Source: Strobilurus pachycystidiatus (taxonomy: Eukaryota > Basidiomycota > Agaricomycetes > Agaricales > Physalacriaceae). From it: a stretch of DNA of 64,000 nt. The stretch is taken from assembly GCA_019915135.1 (NCBI GenBank), contig JAHLMK010000021.1, forward strand, positions 620,001 through 684,000, read 5' to 3'. Position numbers and translations under genes: made by a program. Positions 22,304 to 34,130 of this stretch are shown here, piece by piece. Each line of letters opens with the position of its first letter. Within the stretch, counting starts at the first letter, position 1. The notes under the pieces are model-generated. The model saw only the letters and a list, made by a program, of their open reading frames with translations. It did no database searches and was not told where the DNA came from.

Positions 22304-22346
22304 GTACTACTAAGCGCCCATCAAAAATCTCGGCGGTTGCCGAAGC

Positions 22347-22564
22347 GCGCCCACCGACGCAACACCGCCCTCGACCCCGACTCAAAAAATACCCCCTTAG
22401 CTGATTCCAGTTCTCGACGATTCAGCAGTAGTAGATTCATTTTCTTATAGGTGATTTTGCACTTTTTCTGAAAAAAATCAAAATTTTTGTTGAAGTCCCT
22501 ACGTCTCATTTGGCGGGCCAGGCCTAAATCCTGCCATGGGGGCCCAGTCGGTTCAGGATGTTAC
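22347..22564. repeat. Right terminal inverted repeat, 218 bp
   Basis: Inverted partner of 15461-15678 and of the same length. It starts 44 bp after the helicase stop codon. Its outer 22 bases form one arm of a further palindrome with 22611-22632. Confidence 0.85.
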
Positions 22565-22632
22565 CACCGCCCCCAACCAAACAAACCAAACAATCGGTAT
22601 TCGGTCCGGTCGGTAACATCCTGAGCCGACTG
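22543..22632. repeat. Palindrome at the outer edge of the element
   Basis: CCAGTCGGTTCAGGATGTTACC is followed about 46 bases later by its inverse with one mismatch (GGTAACATCCTGAGCCGACTGG). The left arm belongs to the terminal repeat; the right arm lies just outside it. The sequence TCGGTATTCGGTCCG in the loop recurs as a direct repeat about 80 bp downstream. Confidence 0.75.
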
Positions 22633-22789
22633 GTATTACGAGTCTAACGTTTTGACAATTGTATAGAACAATGGGTCGGTATTCGGTCCGACTGACCACG
22701 CGACTTTCACGTGCTGCCGTGACGATCATGTTGGACTCTTATTAGTGACATCGTCACTCAAAGCTCCTATAAACTATCCATCAACAGCC

Positions 22790-23320
22790 ATGCCTACCCG
22801 CAAGTTGACTGTCACTCCCTATGTCTTTGGAGCGGTACTCAGCTCCGACCAACTACGCGCATTGGCCGAACAGAAGTGTGGCGCCAAAATGATTGAGCGC
22901 TATTCCGGATTCCATGCGACGGCGCTGAATAATCTTTACCACGAGCAAGGCATTCAGGAGTGCTTTCTAAAGTACAAGAAGGCGGACTGGGACGAAGCTC
23001 GATATCTCTGGGTTCAGGGACTTGTACCGTCATTTGATCGCACGAAGCCAAAATTCGACGTTCCTTGTATGGACTACAAATATCCAGAGATGAAGTCGAT
23101 AGGATATGTCGGGCTGGATTGCTTGTCGTGGCCGCGCCCTATATCTCGTACGTCTGCTATTCACTCACTGGGTCCCGGCTGACTTTTTTTGTCAGCGCCC
23201 GACTGGTTCACTCCTAGGCTGGAGAGATACACCAAGTGGCTTATAGAAGAGCGAAAGAAGGAGTTGAAAGCGCAGGCTCAGGCGAAAAGCGCGAGTCCTC
23301 CTGTTCCGGTTGCTTCATGA
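22790..23320 (+). CDS. Small orphan protein, intact paralogue of the LTR-disrupted gene
   Basis: Two exons, 22790-23147 and 23196-23320, encode 160 aa; the intron is 48 nt. The protein is compact, Lys/Tyr-rich, with no signal peptide or transmembrane stretch. It ends in a charged helix (IEERKKELKAQAQAKS). I recognise no family. A second copy of exon 2 plus 3' flank is at 3714-4080, broken by a retroelement. The start ATG is the first in the frame and begins a well-formed protein. Confidence 0.7.
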
Positions 23321-24278
23321 ATATCCTATGTGCGTTGTTCCATCGTTTCTCAGAAAAGAGGGCGAGCTAACGATGACATGCAGTCTGCGTCCCATTCCAT
23401 TGCTTTCCCACAATCTCGCGCCAGTCTCATCACACGCTCTTCGCCGCTATTATCTGTATATGCATCATCATCCTCTGTAATTCATTCACATCTGCCAACA
23501 TGAGATTCACGACATTCACGAATTACTGGTTGAATCCGACAATGACTGCGAGTGATGTCACGATCTTCGTGGCGTGCAACTCATTTCTTTTACTCTGAGA
23601 TTGGAGCAATCACAGGTATATTTTCTTAGCGAGTTAACGCGAGAAATCGCCTCGCGAGATCCACGCCCTCCAGAAGAATTTCGTCTGATCGCGGAACGTT
23701 TGGCTGCCGCCGGGAGCATGTGTAATGTAGTACGATGTAAGACTGTCAAGCCCTCCCAGCTGGGTTCAGATAGCAGAAACATCAAGCGCCTGAAAAGCAT
23801 TCACCTCTACGCCAGCCGTTCTGGTAGCAGTGGCGAGGTAAGGCAGCGAATTTCAGAGCGCCACGGTCACGTGTGTGATGCTCGGAGCCGAGGTCAAATA
23901 CAGTATAAATTTATAGTACTGTCATTGTGAGTCTTTCCCGACAACAGCCCACTCGACTTCGTATCCACCACTCATGCCGCCTGAAAGACAAATCCCCGAA
24001 ACATGCGAGCGCCTGGACCCGCTCAAGCGGCTCGCAATGAATTACTCTGCGGCTTCTACCGTGAAGGCTCATATAGCAGTAAACAAGACTGCTTCCCCCC
24101 AGGGCGCCTTCGAAATGGACGATAAAGGTGTCAAAAATGAACGTACCGCAGTAACTTTACTCATACCTGAAAGAATCCATCATCTATCCTCTTCGCTCCG
24201 CCGATCGTGAAAGGTATCGTACGGAGGATGGCAAGGTACGGGCAGCGCCCCTTCAACGCTCGTATACTTAGCTCACAG
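23321..24278. other. Intergenic, left part duplicated at 3.8-5.0 kb
   Basis: Bases 23321 to about 23740 are the counterpart of 3821-4080 plus 4912-5040, and represent the arrangement without the inserted 820-bp element. A 78-codon frame at 23974-24210 is not supported by splice sites. It may be the leader of the alkyltransferase gene. Confidence 0.5.
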
Positions 24279-24690
24279 ATGCCACAGAAGGTCACTGCGT
24301 ACCACTGGAAAGTCTATGACTTTATCAAGACTATCCCGTGTGGTCGTGTGATGACCTACAAGACCGTCTGCCAGGCCATAGGTGGTTCTCCTCGGTCTGG
24401 TATAAATCACGTCCGCTCGGTATAGGCGTCTACGATCTGACGAAGCTCTCATAGTCGGTGGCGCCCTCCGCAACAACCCGTTCTCACCATATATACCGTG
24501 TCATCGCGTCATCGCGACGAATCTCTTCATCGGTGGCTTCTCTGGAGAATGGGGCCCGGAAGGTGGCACTGGAGTGAAAGTTCCTCGGAAAGTTGCTCTT
24601 CTTCGTGATGAGGGGGTTTACTTTGACGAAGAACATTGCCTAGAGGAAGGGTCTCGTGCAAAGCTCTGGACGCCACCGATTCCAGGCTAA
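24279..24690 (+). CDS. Methylated-DNA--protein-cysteine methyltransferase (MGMT)
   Basis: Two exons, 24279-24399 and 24455-24690, give 118 aa. The DNA-binding helix and Arg finger region reads SPRSVGGALRNNPF, spanning the exon junction. The active-site motif is IPCHRVI with the acceptor Cys present, so this is the active type and not an alkyltransferase-like protein with Trp. A GGFSGEWG stretch follows. The enzyme removes alkyl groups from the O6 position of guanine by irreversible transfer to its own Cys. It lacks the N-terminal domain of longer homologues, as many small fungal versions do. The donor is GTATAA, slightly off consensus. Confidence 0.88.
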
Positions 24691-25615
24691 GTTGAAGCGA
24701 CAGAATTGGCGGCGTCGCGTCTGTATATTAAATAACGAAATGTACAACTACGTACCATCTTATTCAAGTTCCGGTGGGACAGTACTTCAACGAACTCGCC
24801 CGGCCATCACGTACTTTACTGTAAATCTCACTTTGATATCGGCGGCGTTCACGGCCGCAAGGTGAAAGAGCAGGTAAAGAATCGGACTAGGGTGTATCCG
24901 CAACACGCCTCAACTCCACTTTTGCTGAGCCAGATCGCATTATTTTGGCAGGCGCCCACGCCAGGAAACTGAGCCATCAAAATTACTGAGACGGGTTGCG
25001 GATACACCCTACTCTCGAGTGCACAGCTTGGTGCACAGTCTTGTCTGCAAACTACCGTGTGGTTTCGCCGTCATCAAGTATATCATCGACAAACTGTCAG
25101 ATGAACTCTCCTATCTGACCAGTTATTCAGGGCCCGTTACTCTTCTAACGCCTGTGGGAGGTGGAGCAGCTGCCATAATCGAAGTCATGGTGTCGGTTCA
25201 CTCGGGCAGGTGAGGTCAATGACGCATACTTGCATACTCAGGAGGCTGTCGTTGTGGATCCAAGATCACCACAAGTGCTTGGAAATCGGACACGACTCGG
25301 ATGAATTGAAGCATGCAAGTAATGATGCTATACTGGTGGGGCCGCAGCGAGGCAGAGTCAAGGAAGGATGCTCGAACGTCGAACATGTACCGACGATGGG
25401 TAATAGACATAATTTATATTGCTGTTGAAGATACACTAGATAGATGCGAACTGAAGAACAGGTACAAGCGTACACAGTACCATATCGTAAAGGAAATAGA
25501 GCTGTACACATTAAAAATGTTCAACGGAAAGTGTGTTGCGGTCATGAAGTAGAGTAAGAAAATGATTCCGAGAAGGTCATGAACGCACAATGAGGAAAAT
25601 CACGACCACGAGCGT
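24691..25615. other. Intergenic with a short MITE-like element
   Basis: Apart from the inverted-repeat element at 24889-25010 (separate entry), only short frames without family resemblance are present. Confidence 0.5.
24889..25010. mobile_element. MITE-like element, 122 bp
   Basis: Both ends carry AGGGTGTATCCGCAAC in inverse orientation, perfect for 16 bp, with weaker matching to about 24 bp. It is flanked by ACT on both sides (24886-24888, 25011-25013), or equivalently by TA if the ends are placed one base inward. The interior is non-coding. Confidence 0.7.
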
Positions 25616-28598
25616 CTAATCCTCACGGACGAGATCAGGAGGAGGTCCTTGAATGTCGACCTTGCCTTTTTCGTTCATCTCCGCGTCAACGAGGCTGACT
25701 CGGACACCGCTCTCCAGACACTCCCTCGCCTCGGACTTCGATAGCGACGCAACGGGCCCAGATGCGAGTGGCAGCCACACAATCCTCTGGGGCCTCGATG
25801 CGGCAGGGTGTGCGAAGCCATACTCAGCCTCCTTCTTCTGACGCTCCGCCATGGGTTGACAGTACAAGAAGTCCGCCTCCTTCAGGCCGCCTTCCTCGGA
25901 AGACTCCGAGTTGCGGCGCAGCTTCTCTCCGTTCTGCTTCTGGTTGTGCTGTCGCTCCGCCGCCTGTAAGCTCGCCGCCACCTGCATGCTGTCCGCCATC
26001 CGCTTACGATCCTCCATTTCCATTTCATCGGAAGGTTCACGAGTTGGGCGAAGTCTGGTATCGGAGTGGTTGGTCTCGGATCGGCGGACGGTATCCTGCT
26101 CCTCCTTCTCATGCGCCTGGGCCGCAGCCATCCTGTCCACGAGGCTGAGGGGTAGAGCGCTGATGAGAGGGTGGTATGAGTTGTTGATCATAAGATTGTA
26201 GAAGAACTTGAGGAATCGTGTCAGAGATGGTAAGAGAAGCGACAAGGAATTACTAACGGTGAAGATGATGAGGACGACCATGAGCGCGCCTTCCGCTACA
26301 CATGTTGCCTTGCCATTGCCGTCGCGGACAAGGAAGAACAGAGCACACAGGCAGACCTGCTGGACATACATGCCGACGAAGACGTGCTGAATGGCCTTGG
26401 GGAAGAAGAGACCTCCAGTGTCGTTCGGTTGTTGGTACGCCCAGAGGAAGAGGTATTTGTAGAGCATGTAGAACATGAAGAATGTTCCGAAGGCGAGGCC
26501 ATTGATGATGGGAGAAATGATCATGTATCCGAGTGCTAGAGTTTCGTTAGAATTGGAAAGAAAAATGATCGGGTAGAGCTACTCACTGATAGTGACAATC
26601 AGAGTGATACCAGGGAAAGTTGTTCCCCACGACACGCTGCGAGCGCCATACTTGATACCCCAAACACTTCGAGGAGTACTTCCCAGAATGAAGAGTTTGA
26701 CATAGTAGATGGCGAGCGGCACGATCTGGAGGAAGCCACCCGCCGTACCAGACAGGCCTTGGAGAATGACGTACCTGAAAAAAGATGAGCGACTTGCAAC
26801 AAAACGTTTAACAAGTAAACTTACGTCAAGAAGAAAGTAGAGGCGGTCGGAAGGTTTGTAGCCAACAAGCTGGGAATCGAGGTGGGGTCGTTGATTAAAC
26901 CGTTCAAGGACGCGATGATACCGGCGGAAATAGTAACGATGAGGAAGGAGTGCTTGGGTGATGGTGAGAAAACGAGCGTGATGCTAGCGTGTATGACTTA
27001 CGACGACTTGGAAGATAAAATAACGAGTCATCAAGCTGAGTTCAAGTCCAGATTTCTGGGGAATGCCCTCAAACTTGGCAAGAAGTCGCAGAACAATTGG
27101 CAGCAACATCATCAAAACCGCGAGTAAGACCGGTGGAAGGATACCCTAGGGACATATTAATAGGTATATGATATGCAGTGCAGCTGACAACTTACGGAGA
27201 TGATACCCAACACGACAGGGGGAAGCTTACAGATCCAAGCCAACCAGCTCGCAGTCTTGCAGAGCGTGTAGACATTGGAGACAATACCGACGAATGCCAC
27301 AGGGAATGCCCAGAAGATGATAAGGGCGGCCGTGGCAGCATACGAAATGAGGGTGCGGACCTAGTCGGCGATGAGCTGAGTGCTATTTCCATTCGGGATG
27401 GAACAGACCTTCATCTCGTACGGGTTCATACCCAAGTTGGACCAGATAACGTCCTCTGGGCTAACCTCGATATGGCGTCCCGTCATCCTGTAGGGCTCGT
27501 GATGCAAGAGAATCTGCTGGCCGAGATGCGCAGAAATCTGCTTGTTGAACGTGACGAACGCACTGCTGAGGGGCGGATAGGTCGTGTCAGAATGGTCCGA
27601 AATTTTGACTCGTCCTTCGTCGAGAAGCCTGGTACAGGTCTGGATCTCCTCGCGAGCCCAATCAATCGAGTCTACCTTCTGTCCGAACAGCCCAAGGAAA
27701 CCAAGTTTGTGGGTGGGACGCTTGTCCCGCGGAACACCACCGGCGGATTCCTCTGCCGAGGCATCCTTGCCCGATTTGGACGCTATAGATAAGAGCTTTG
27801 TCTCTGCAGATTCTAGCTTGTTGCAGGCGGCGAGACGACGGTCATAGACATCCGGAAGCTCCTTGAGATTCCGGTTGATGAAGATACGACTGACGCCTCC
27901 GGGAAGCTCGCGGAAGAGCGTGTGGAGGGCGTCTTGCGTGAGGAACTTGCCAGGGACGCCGGTGACAAGGAGGGTGTTGGCCTGCACCGATCTCGAGTGG
28001 ACGGGGTTAATGAGGTGCTGCTGCCGCTTGATGATGAAGTTGGCCATCTCTGTCTTGATGTTGTAAAATATCCACGCTGTCGAGGGCGGTTACAAAAGAA
28101 ATTGGGGCTAGTCGAGTGAGACCCACCGGTGAAGAACCAGACGCAGATTATGTGGGCGGCATAGCGAGTGGTCTTGTTGGGGGCGATATTGCCAAACGTC
28201 AGCTTGTCAAGGCGCTCGTTGTCGCCGACTTGGGTGTTGACGCTGGTGATGGGAAGGAGGACAGCCCAGGAGATGAGCCAGATGGGGAGGAGGATTTTGA
28301 CCATCATGCGCAAAAAGCGGACGAAAAAGTAGGCGTCCATGCCGTTTGCCCTGATGATGTCGTTGTAGTCCGCCTTCCAGATAGCAATGGGCCATAGGAA
28401 TAGAGAGTGAGAGAGCGACTCGACGCGCTTGGAGGGCGCGGGAACATAGGTTCTGGGTTCGTAAATGGCCTTGAAGTAGGGTCGTATGATGGTGAAGACG
28501 GCGATTTCTGCGCCGAAGACAATGGCGTTGAAGACGAGGGCGGTGAGGAAGGTGTCGGTCGACGCCGAGCCGGCGTCGGAGATGTCGTCGCCTGCCAT
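25616..28598 (-). CDS. CSC1/OSCA-type stress-gated cation channel (DUF221)
   Basis: Eight exons, 28598-28127, 28076-27409, 27360-27196, 27145-27002, 26952-26825, 26774-26587, 26535-26258 and 26206-25616, encode 877 aa. The order is typical: N-terminal membrane helices (residues 20-45, 95-125, 150-170), a cytosolic domain with VTGVPGKFL and AFVTFN (RNP-like PHM7_cyt), then a block of about seven helices from VRTLISYAA onward including QGLSGTAGGFLQIVP and NGLAFGTFFMFYML, and a long charged tail. Family members are mechanosensitive or osmosensitive Ca2+-permeable channels of the plasma or vacuolar membrane. All reading phases close, and the length is normal for fungi. Confidence 0.92.
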
Positions 28599-30892
28599 GG
28601 AGGGGAGAGCGAAGAAGAACGATCACGCACAAACAGGCTTTCTTATTTATTTGGCCACTCCACTGCTGACGATCGTGATGTCATGTCTCGGCTTTTTTGC
28701 TTCGCGCGATGAGGGTCGCGCGGATGATATCAGCTGTCTGTGATCTCCTAACTGGATAGCGTTCATTGCTTCGGCTTGCTCCTCTTTGCTCCCACTCTTC
28801 TGCTCTTTGGCTTCCTTGGCTCGGGGAACCTCGAAACTCGCGGAAGACTTATGTACATAATCAATTGTGGCAGAAGAAATAGGCAGCATTTCAAATCATC
28901 CATTGTCTTCCATCAACTGACGCGTGTTGGGATCTTGGGGGCAAGCCTCAAGGCCATTCAATGGCTCACTCTGACTGTCCAAGTACCCCGTTGCGTTTGT
29001 TTTGTCTGGACCTTGTCTTGCGCCGACCCGTGCATACCAACAGGAGCTCTCTTGACACCGGTAGTCCCGCTCACCATGCACCCTGCATCAAACTGACACA
29101 GAAGCCCCAGCACCCGAAGCGATGCTGCGAGTATTTGATACCTGAAGGTTCTTCCTCCTCCGCCCTAACATCGGACGAGTTCTCTCATGTCGTATCTGGC
29201 TCCGACCATCGACCATCATCGCGTCTCTTGGATGGTCAACATCAGGATATGCATTGATGATAGCGTGAAAGTGATGGGGATGTCAAGCACCCCAGACCAC
29301 TATTACTAGTACTGTGATAATGTCACCTTGATGATGGCTCTTATCATACCCGAGACGTGGCGCTATTGTTAGAGATGGCGAGCGGATGACATTCAGTATT
29401 CAGCTTGTCAATGGATTTCTGTATAATCTGATTGCTCTCGTGACGTTCCTGCCACAACGAATCATGGCGCGAGACGGTGACCCCAGTGATATGTCTAGCG
29501 CAATCGAACGCTCAACTCTGTGAGTCCCCCAGGTGCTGATTCGCACATTGGCACTCACAATGATCCACAAGGAGACATGCTGCGGGGCTACTTCAGGGCC
29601 ACTTACTTAGGGGAACTTTTGCGATACGACTCTCGTGTATGGAGCAATGACGTCCGTAAATACTTGGACAGCCAATACAGAGAAAACAGAATATATATCC
29701 TCTGAATCAGGAAAGCAGACAGATGCGTGGTCGTCCATCTTTCCACCTCCAAGAGCCGCGTCCTGGGCGCGTCATGTCGGACGACCGGCCCGAGGGCCCG
29801 GCCCTAAATGAATCGTCCGCCCTTGAATCCCTCAGACTATACTGGCAAGTTGCCAACACGTTGCAGGACGACACACCCTACAGTCCTGTTGATCTTCTCT
29901 CCATCGTCTCGCGTCACCACTGTTGAGCAAGTGATTGTTGAGCAGCAACCATCCAGGGAAGGACTCGTGGAGGAATGCTCTTCATTATCAAGACGCGCTC
30001 AAAACGCTTACGCTTTCTCTCCGAAAGATTGCGACAGACCATGAACGCGTCAATTGTTGTTTTGCTCGGGCAGATCGCCTTTTATATCCCGCGTCGAATA
30101 TCATATGAATCCTACCTATGAACTCTGATCTCTACGTAGTTTCGTCTGGACTACTGCAGAGCCGATGAAGGGAGGGTGATTAGTTGACTCACAGTGAGTC
30201 ATCCGAGTTGAAGATGATCGAGAGTGTGCCCGACCAAGATTCTGAGCGCTCCAAGCATAGACTTGGATCCCACTCAAACGTGAGCATTATGATTTGATCT
30301 GTTCATGCTGAGGCCTCCAAACCAATTCATGTGTCGCTTGTAGATCAGTCGATGCGTGTTTCCCGATGAGTCGATGAAATCCTTGGCATCAGCTTCAAGC
30401 CAGGTGTCGGAACGATTTCGAACGAGTTCACTTGATGACTGTGCCCCCTTCTCCCTGCTCGAGGTCTGCTCTTTTCTACTCACCTTTAACTCATCATGAA
30501 TTTGCAGAGGCTCACAAGTCCTTGCACTAAGACATCGGACTGACCCCTCCTCCCAATTGTCCACAGAACAACAGATCCACGCGTTGCTCTCCGGTCTTCC
30601 TAGTCTTACCATCACCGCGCCTCCCATTGATTCTGCAGGTGTCCTCTGTCTCAATTACGGCTGTATAGTAGATCTCGTATGATCGACAAAACATCCTGTG
30701 TCTCCTCGTGCCAATGGAATAGGTCTCATGGACCGTGAAACCCTTCTCCTTTGGAGGCTGTTTCCTTGCCAAGGTGCTTCATCGGTACTCGATTATGCGC
30801 GCGCGCATTGAAGGAATGGTATAAGAGGCCTGTCCTTTTTCGTGGCCATTTCAACAACCACTCGTATCCTTTGATTCTCGTTGACACTTACC
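28599..30892. other. Gene-poor stretch
   Basis: On the plus strand at about 29463-30110, short frames (containing ESSALESLRLYWQVANTLQD and ALKTLTLSLRKIATDHERV) look helical and protein-like. I could not join them with clean splice sites; a small helical protein gene is possible. No repeat was seen. Confidence 0.35.
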
Positions 30893-32015
30893 ATGATCGC
30901 TGCCGTCGTCCTCTCCATTCTTGCCGGCTACAGTGTCTTCGCTACGCCCGTTGATAATGTTGTGAGGCCCAGGCAAACTGTGACGTTTGTGTTTCTCCAT
31001 GCGTGCCCCTTGCCAGTGTCCAATGCTCATTATTCCTTTTTCCAGTCGTTGCGGTACTGTCATCAGTGACGAGAAGAGGAGCGCCGCGGAAAGGCACTTC
31101 GCCGCCAATAAGATCATGAAGAGTGCCAACTCGACAAGCTTTGCTGCAGCAGCGGAGATCGAGGTCTACTTTCATGTCATCTACTCTAATGAGACCGTCG
31201 AGGGCGGTTATATCCCGTAGGACATTCTGCCATTGTCGAAATCAACTGATCATATATTCTGCTGGTCCAGTGAACAGCAGATCACTGACCAAATGACTGT
31301 CTTAAACAAGGCGTATAACAACACTGGCATTTCCTTTACATTGGCCAATACGGAATACCTACAGAACTCTGACTGGTTCACTAACGATTGCATGTTGCTG
31401 ACCGTGACTTAGGCCGCTCACACGTAGGTCGCTCCAAACCGACATGAAGCAACAGCTGCGACAGGGTGGCGCGAGCACACTCAACGTGTACACTGTCGGT
31501 TTCCTGTCAGGAAGCGGCGTAGGAGTGTTGGGCTATTCCACCTTCCCTGCCCAGTACGAAGACGCACCCGAGGAAGATGGCGTCGTGATTTTGTTCTCAA
31601 CTCTTCCTGGAGGAGCCACTACGAACTTAAATGAGGGCCATACTCTCACACATGAAGCTGGGCACTGGGTTGGTCTCTACCACACCTTCCAGGGAGGCTG
31701 CGACGGATGAGGTCGATGATACGCCTGCTGAGGCGACAGAAAGTTCGTGATTCCAATACGCGTGTCTTGACCTGGCCTGATGACTGCTGGCAGCGAGTGG
31801 CTGCCCTGTCTTCAAAGACACTTGCACTTCTGCAGGCGTTGACCCCATCCGTAAGCAGATTCCAATCCAGATCGCGTTCCTTTTGTCTAATTCAAATCCG
31901 CAGACAACTTTATGGATTATTCACATTGCTATCGTGCGCTCCCCGACACCTCGAACACCAAAGGATCTTTGCCGACCTGCGGTATAGGACGTCAGTCATC
32001 CAACTATTTTCTTGA
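30893..32015 (+). pseudogene. Pappalysin-like M43 metalloprotease, frameshifted
   Basis: Early exons 30893-30990, 31046-31216 and one starting at 31271 join well and begin with a signal peptide (MIAAVVLSILAGYSVFA). The catalytic region reads TLTHEAGHWVGLYHTFQGGC, the full HExxHxxGxxH zinc site of M43 proteases of the secreted MEP1 type. Directly after it (about 31708) the frame hits TGA, while the expected continuation DEVDDTPAEA is in another frame. The later part (CPVFKDTCTSAGVDPI, NFMDYS) is recognisable but also decays. One intron near 31390-31424 would be only 34 nt. Most likely a recently inactivated secreted protease gene; a sequencing error at one site is the alternative, though the C-terminus also looks damaged. 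Confidence 0.7.
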
Positions 32016-32339
32016 CGATGGAGCATCGGCAGGATGTTTCGAGGTGTGTCTAATGAAGACGAATCTGCATTGCGCGATATCTGACTTGTCCTGTCACTAG
32101 AGTGTCAGAATGTCTCACGGTTCACCTCACATCCTGACCGGACAGCTTGCCTTCTCACCGTGCTGCCGGCGCCTATAGAAGTACACAGTCATCACATAGT
32201 CGCCCGCTCTCGAACTTGTCGCGCTCATGTAAGCCAATGCCAGGACAGAACGTCCTAGTACATCTTAGACGCAAACACCCCAAGTATGTATTCATGATAC
32301 ATGAATAATGTGAGAGTTGTGGTCAGGAAATAAGAATCC
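32016..32339. other. Intergenic between converging genes
   Basis: No feature seen between the decayed protease gene and the stop codon of the PIN-like carrier. Confidence 0.5.
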
Positions 32340-34130
32340 TTAGGAAACCAGATGTAGAGTGTAGGCGGCCAATACCGTCATAGATAGAAACATGAGAATG
32401 TACTGCGGGATCAAGAAGGCCGAGAGATGTTCCGCTTCACCAGTCCCACTGTACACTTGAGTGACGAAAACCTGAGTCGTAGCCGTCGGTAGACACGAGA
32501 AGAATCTATCGTACATTTAGTTCGAGACAATATCTAACCGATGCCACTCACATGCACACAAACTGCAGCACTTTGTCGTCTCGGGAGATGAAGTTGGTGT
32601 GGATCAGTCCCTCGCATATCAAAACTCCAAGTATCGGCATCACCAACATGCGCCCTGCCGCCAAAGAGAAGATGGCGCCCAAAGGAAGACGCGGCCACTG
32701 ACTGCGTGGGACATTCAACCTCGCCAGGGCCGAACCGAGGCACACCAAATTGAGCGGAACAGACGCTGCACCCATGAATTCTGTAAAGTCGTACAACACC
32801 GCCAGCGGTGGTTTTCCATCAGGAGCGGAGGGCATGTAGTAACCGTCGACCTCGACGAAGAGAGCCTTCAGGGGAGTGATGAGTGCAATTGGGAAAGATA
32901 TGATGATAGCGAGGGAAGCAGGCATGCAGATAGACTTCATAAAGTTCTTCAGCAAGACCGTGGCTCGGCGGGTATATGTGAGTGGCGCGGCTAAGGACTG
33001 TTCTGCAGTGGGAGTGAGAGGACGCGATGTAGACCCGTCGCGGTGGAGGATGCCTTTCACGGTTGGATGTAGCTCTGCCTCCAGAGCTACGCCTTCATGG
33101 ATAGACGAAGGTCGTGTCGGCCCTTCCGTTGGAACGGCCGTAGTCGCTTCGTCAAAGAAGGAAACATGTCTCCCCACATAAGGTCGGACTGGCTCGCATT
33201 CCTCGCCGTCTGGCTGCTTCTCGGGATCCTCATTTGCGTCACCTTCCGCAACAAAGCCTTTGCGCGACTTCAGTCCAACCAGACGGCTGACAGTTTGTAT
33301 CATCCGCCGGCGTTTAAGCCTCATTGCAGCCTGCACTTCCTCTGTCTCGACATCCGGACCTTGGTAGTCCATCGCAATCAACCGATGACCCCCGAGTGGG
33401 AAGAACGTGATCTATCCTCATGACCGTCAGCCCACGAAAACTCAAGTACCACACTCCTGGCGCGCACCATATAGAACAGGATCAGCGCAGAGATGTACGC
33501 CACTGACAAATTCTGGTCTGACACCCCATTGAAGGGCGACGATCCGGTGATGCTCATAATAACGGCGGTGGCTGATAGTCAATGATTAGCTTGGTACATT
33601 AGTCAAATTGTGGACGCACGTAGGTCACCGTAGTTGCCCCAGCCGCCGGCAACGAGTATGCCGTATCGAAACCGATGCGGAACCCAGAAAACTTGTTTGA
33701 TGAGGCCTGAGATTATAAAACCTAGAGCCTGGTAAATGGCGGCTATGACCACGAGAGGAGCTGTAAGGAATGAAGACTACAGTCAGAATCGAGAGTAGAG
33801 TAGGTTCGTACCCAAGACGTGGATGTTAGAGGAATCGAAGGCCGGTACAATTTTTGAGAACATCAGGCAGGGCGCCGTGATATTCTGTCCACAGAGTAAA
33901 CGGGTGAGTCGAGTCCGTTCATGGCGGTAGTCCCATTGCTCACCAGGGCAATCTGACCCGCGCCTCTAGCTGCTACGGCTGGGAATATATCTGCTCTCGT
34001 TATAATGAATCCTCCTGCAACACATAGGCAACTGCGACATCGTCAGTCCTAGAGACAACCATCAAGCATAGACCCACATTTTTATTAGAGGCCGCAAAGC
34101 AACGAAGATCAAGGTGCCGACTGAGAGCAT
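32340..34130 (-). CDS. PIN-like membrane transporter (auxin efflux carrier family)
   Basis: Seven exons, 34130-34078, 34031-33944, 33884-33812, 33760-33620, 33571-33468, 33411-32552 and 32505-32340, give 494 aa. N-terminal helices include MLSVGTLIFVALRPLIK and ARGAGQIALNITAPCLMFSKIVPAF. Then come LVAGGWGNYGDLPTAVIMS, a hydrophilic loop of about 130 residues rich in charged residues, and C-terminal helices ending SCLPTATTQVFVTQVY and FLIPQYILMFLSMTVLAAYTL. This is the Pfam Mem_trans (PF03547) layout seen in yeast Ecm3-like proteins, probably in the ER or plasma membrane. The substrate is unknown. All reading phases close. Confidence 0.88.

Larger units (their letters stand above)
15461..22564. 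mobile_element. Large TIR element encoding DUF6589 and RecQ-like proteins
   Basis: A 7.1-kb segment bounded by two 218-bp inverted repeats, both arms matching at roughly 75-80 percent by eye. Inside are exactly two genes, divergently transcribed from a 57-bp spacer, together filling almost all the space: the DUF6589 protein on the minus strand and the RecQ-like helicase on the plus strand. Both reading frames are complete after splicing, so the element looks recently active or still under selection. I could not identify a convincing target-site duplication next to the repeats. The family does not match the gene content of hAT, Mariner, Mutator, Helitron or CACTA elements as I know them. Confidence 0.75.

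Noticed and set aside
15461..22564. Helitron interpretation of the helicase-bearing element
   Set aside because: The helicase is RecQ-like and not Pif1-like, there is no Rep/HUH motif, and the ends are long inverted repeats, which Helitrons lack.
24279..24690. Alkyltransferase-like (ATL) protein instead of MGMT
   Set aside because: ATL proteins replace the acceptor Cys, commonly by Trp; here PCHRV keeps the Cys.
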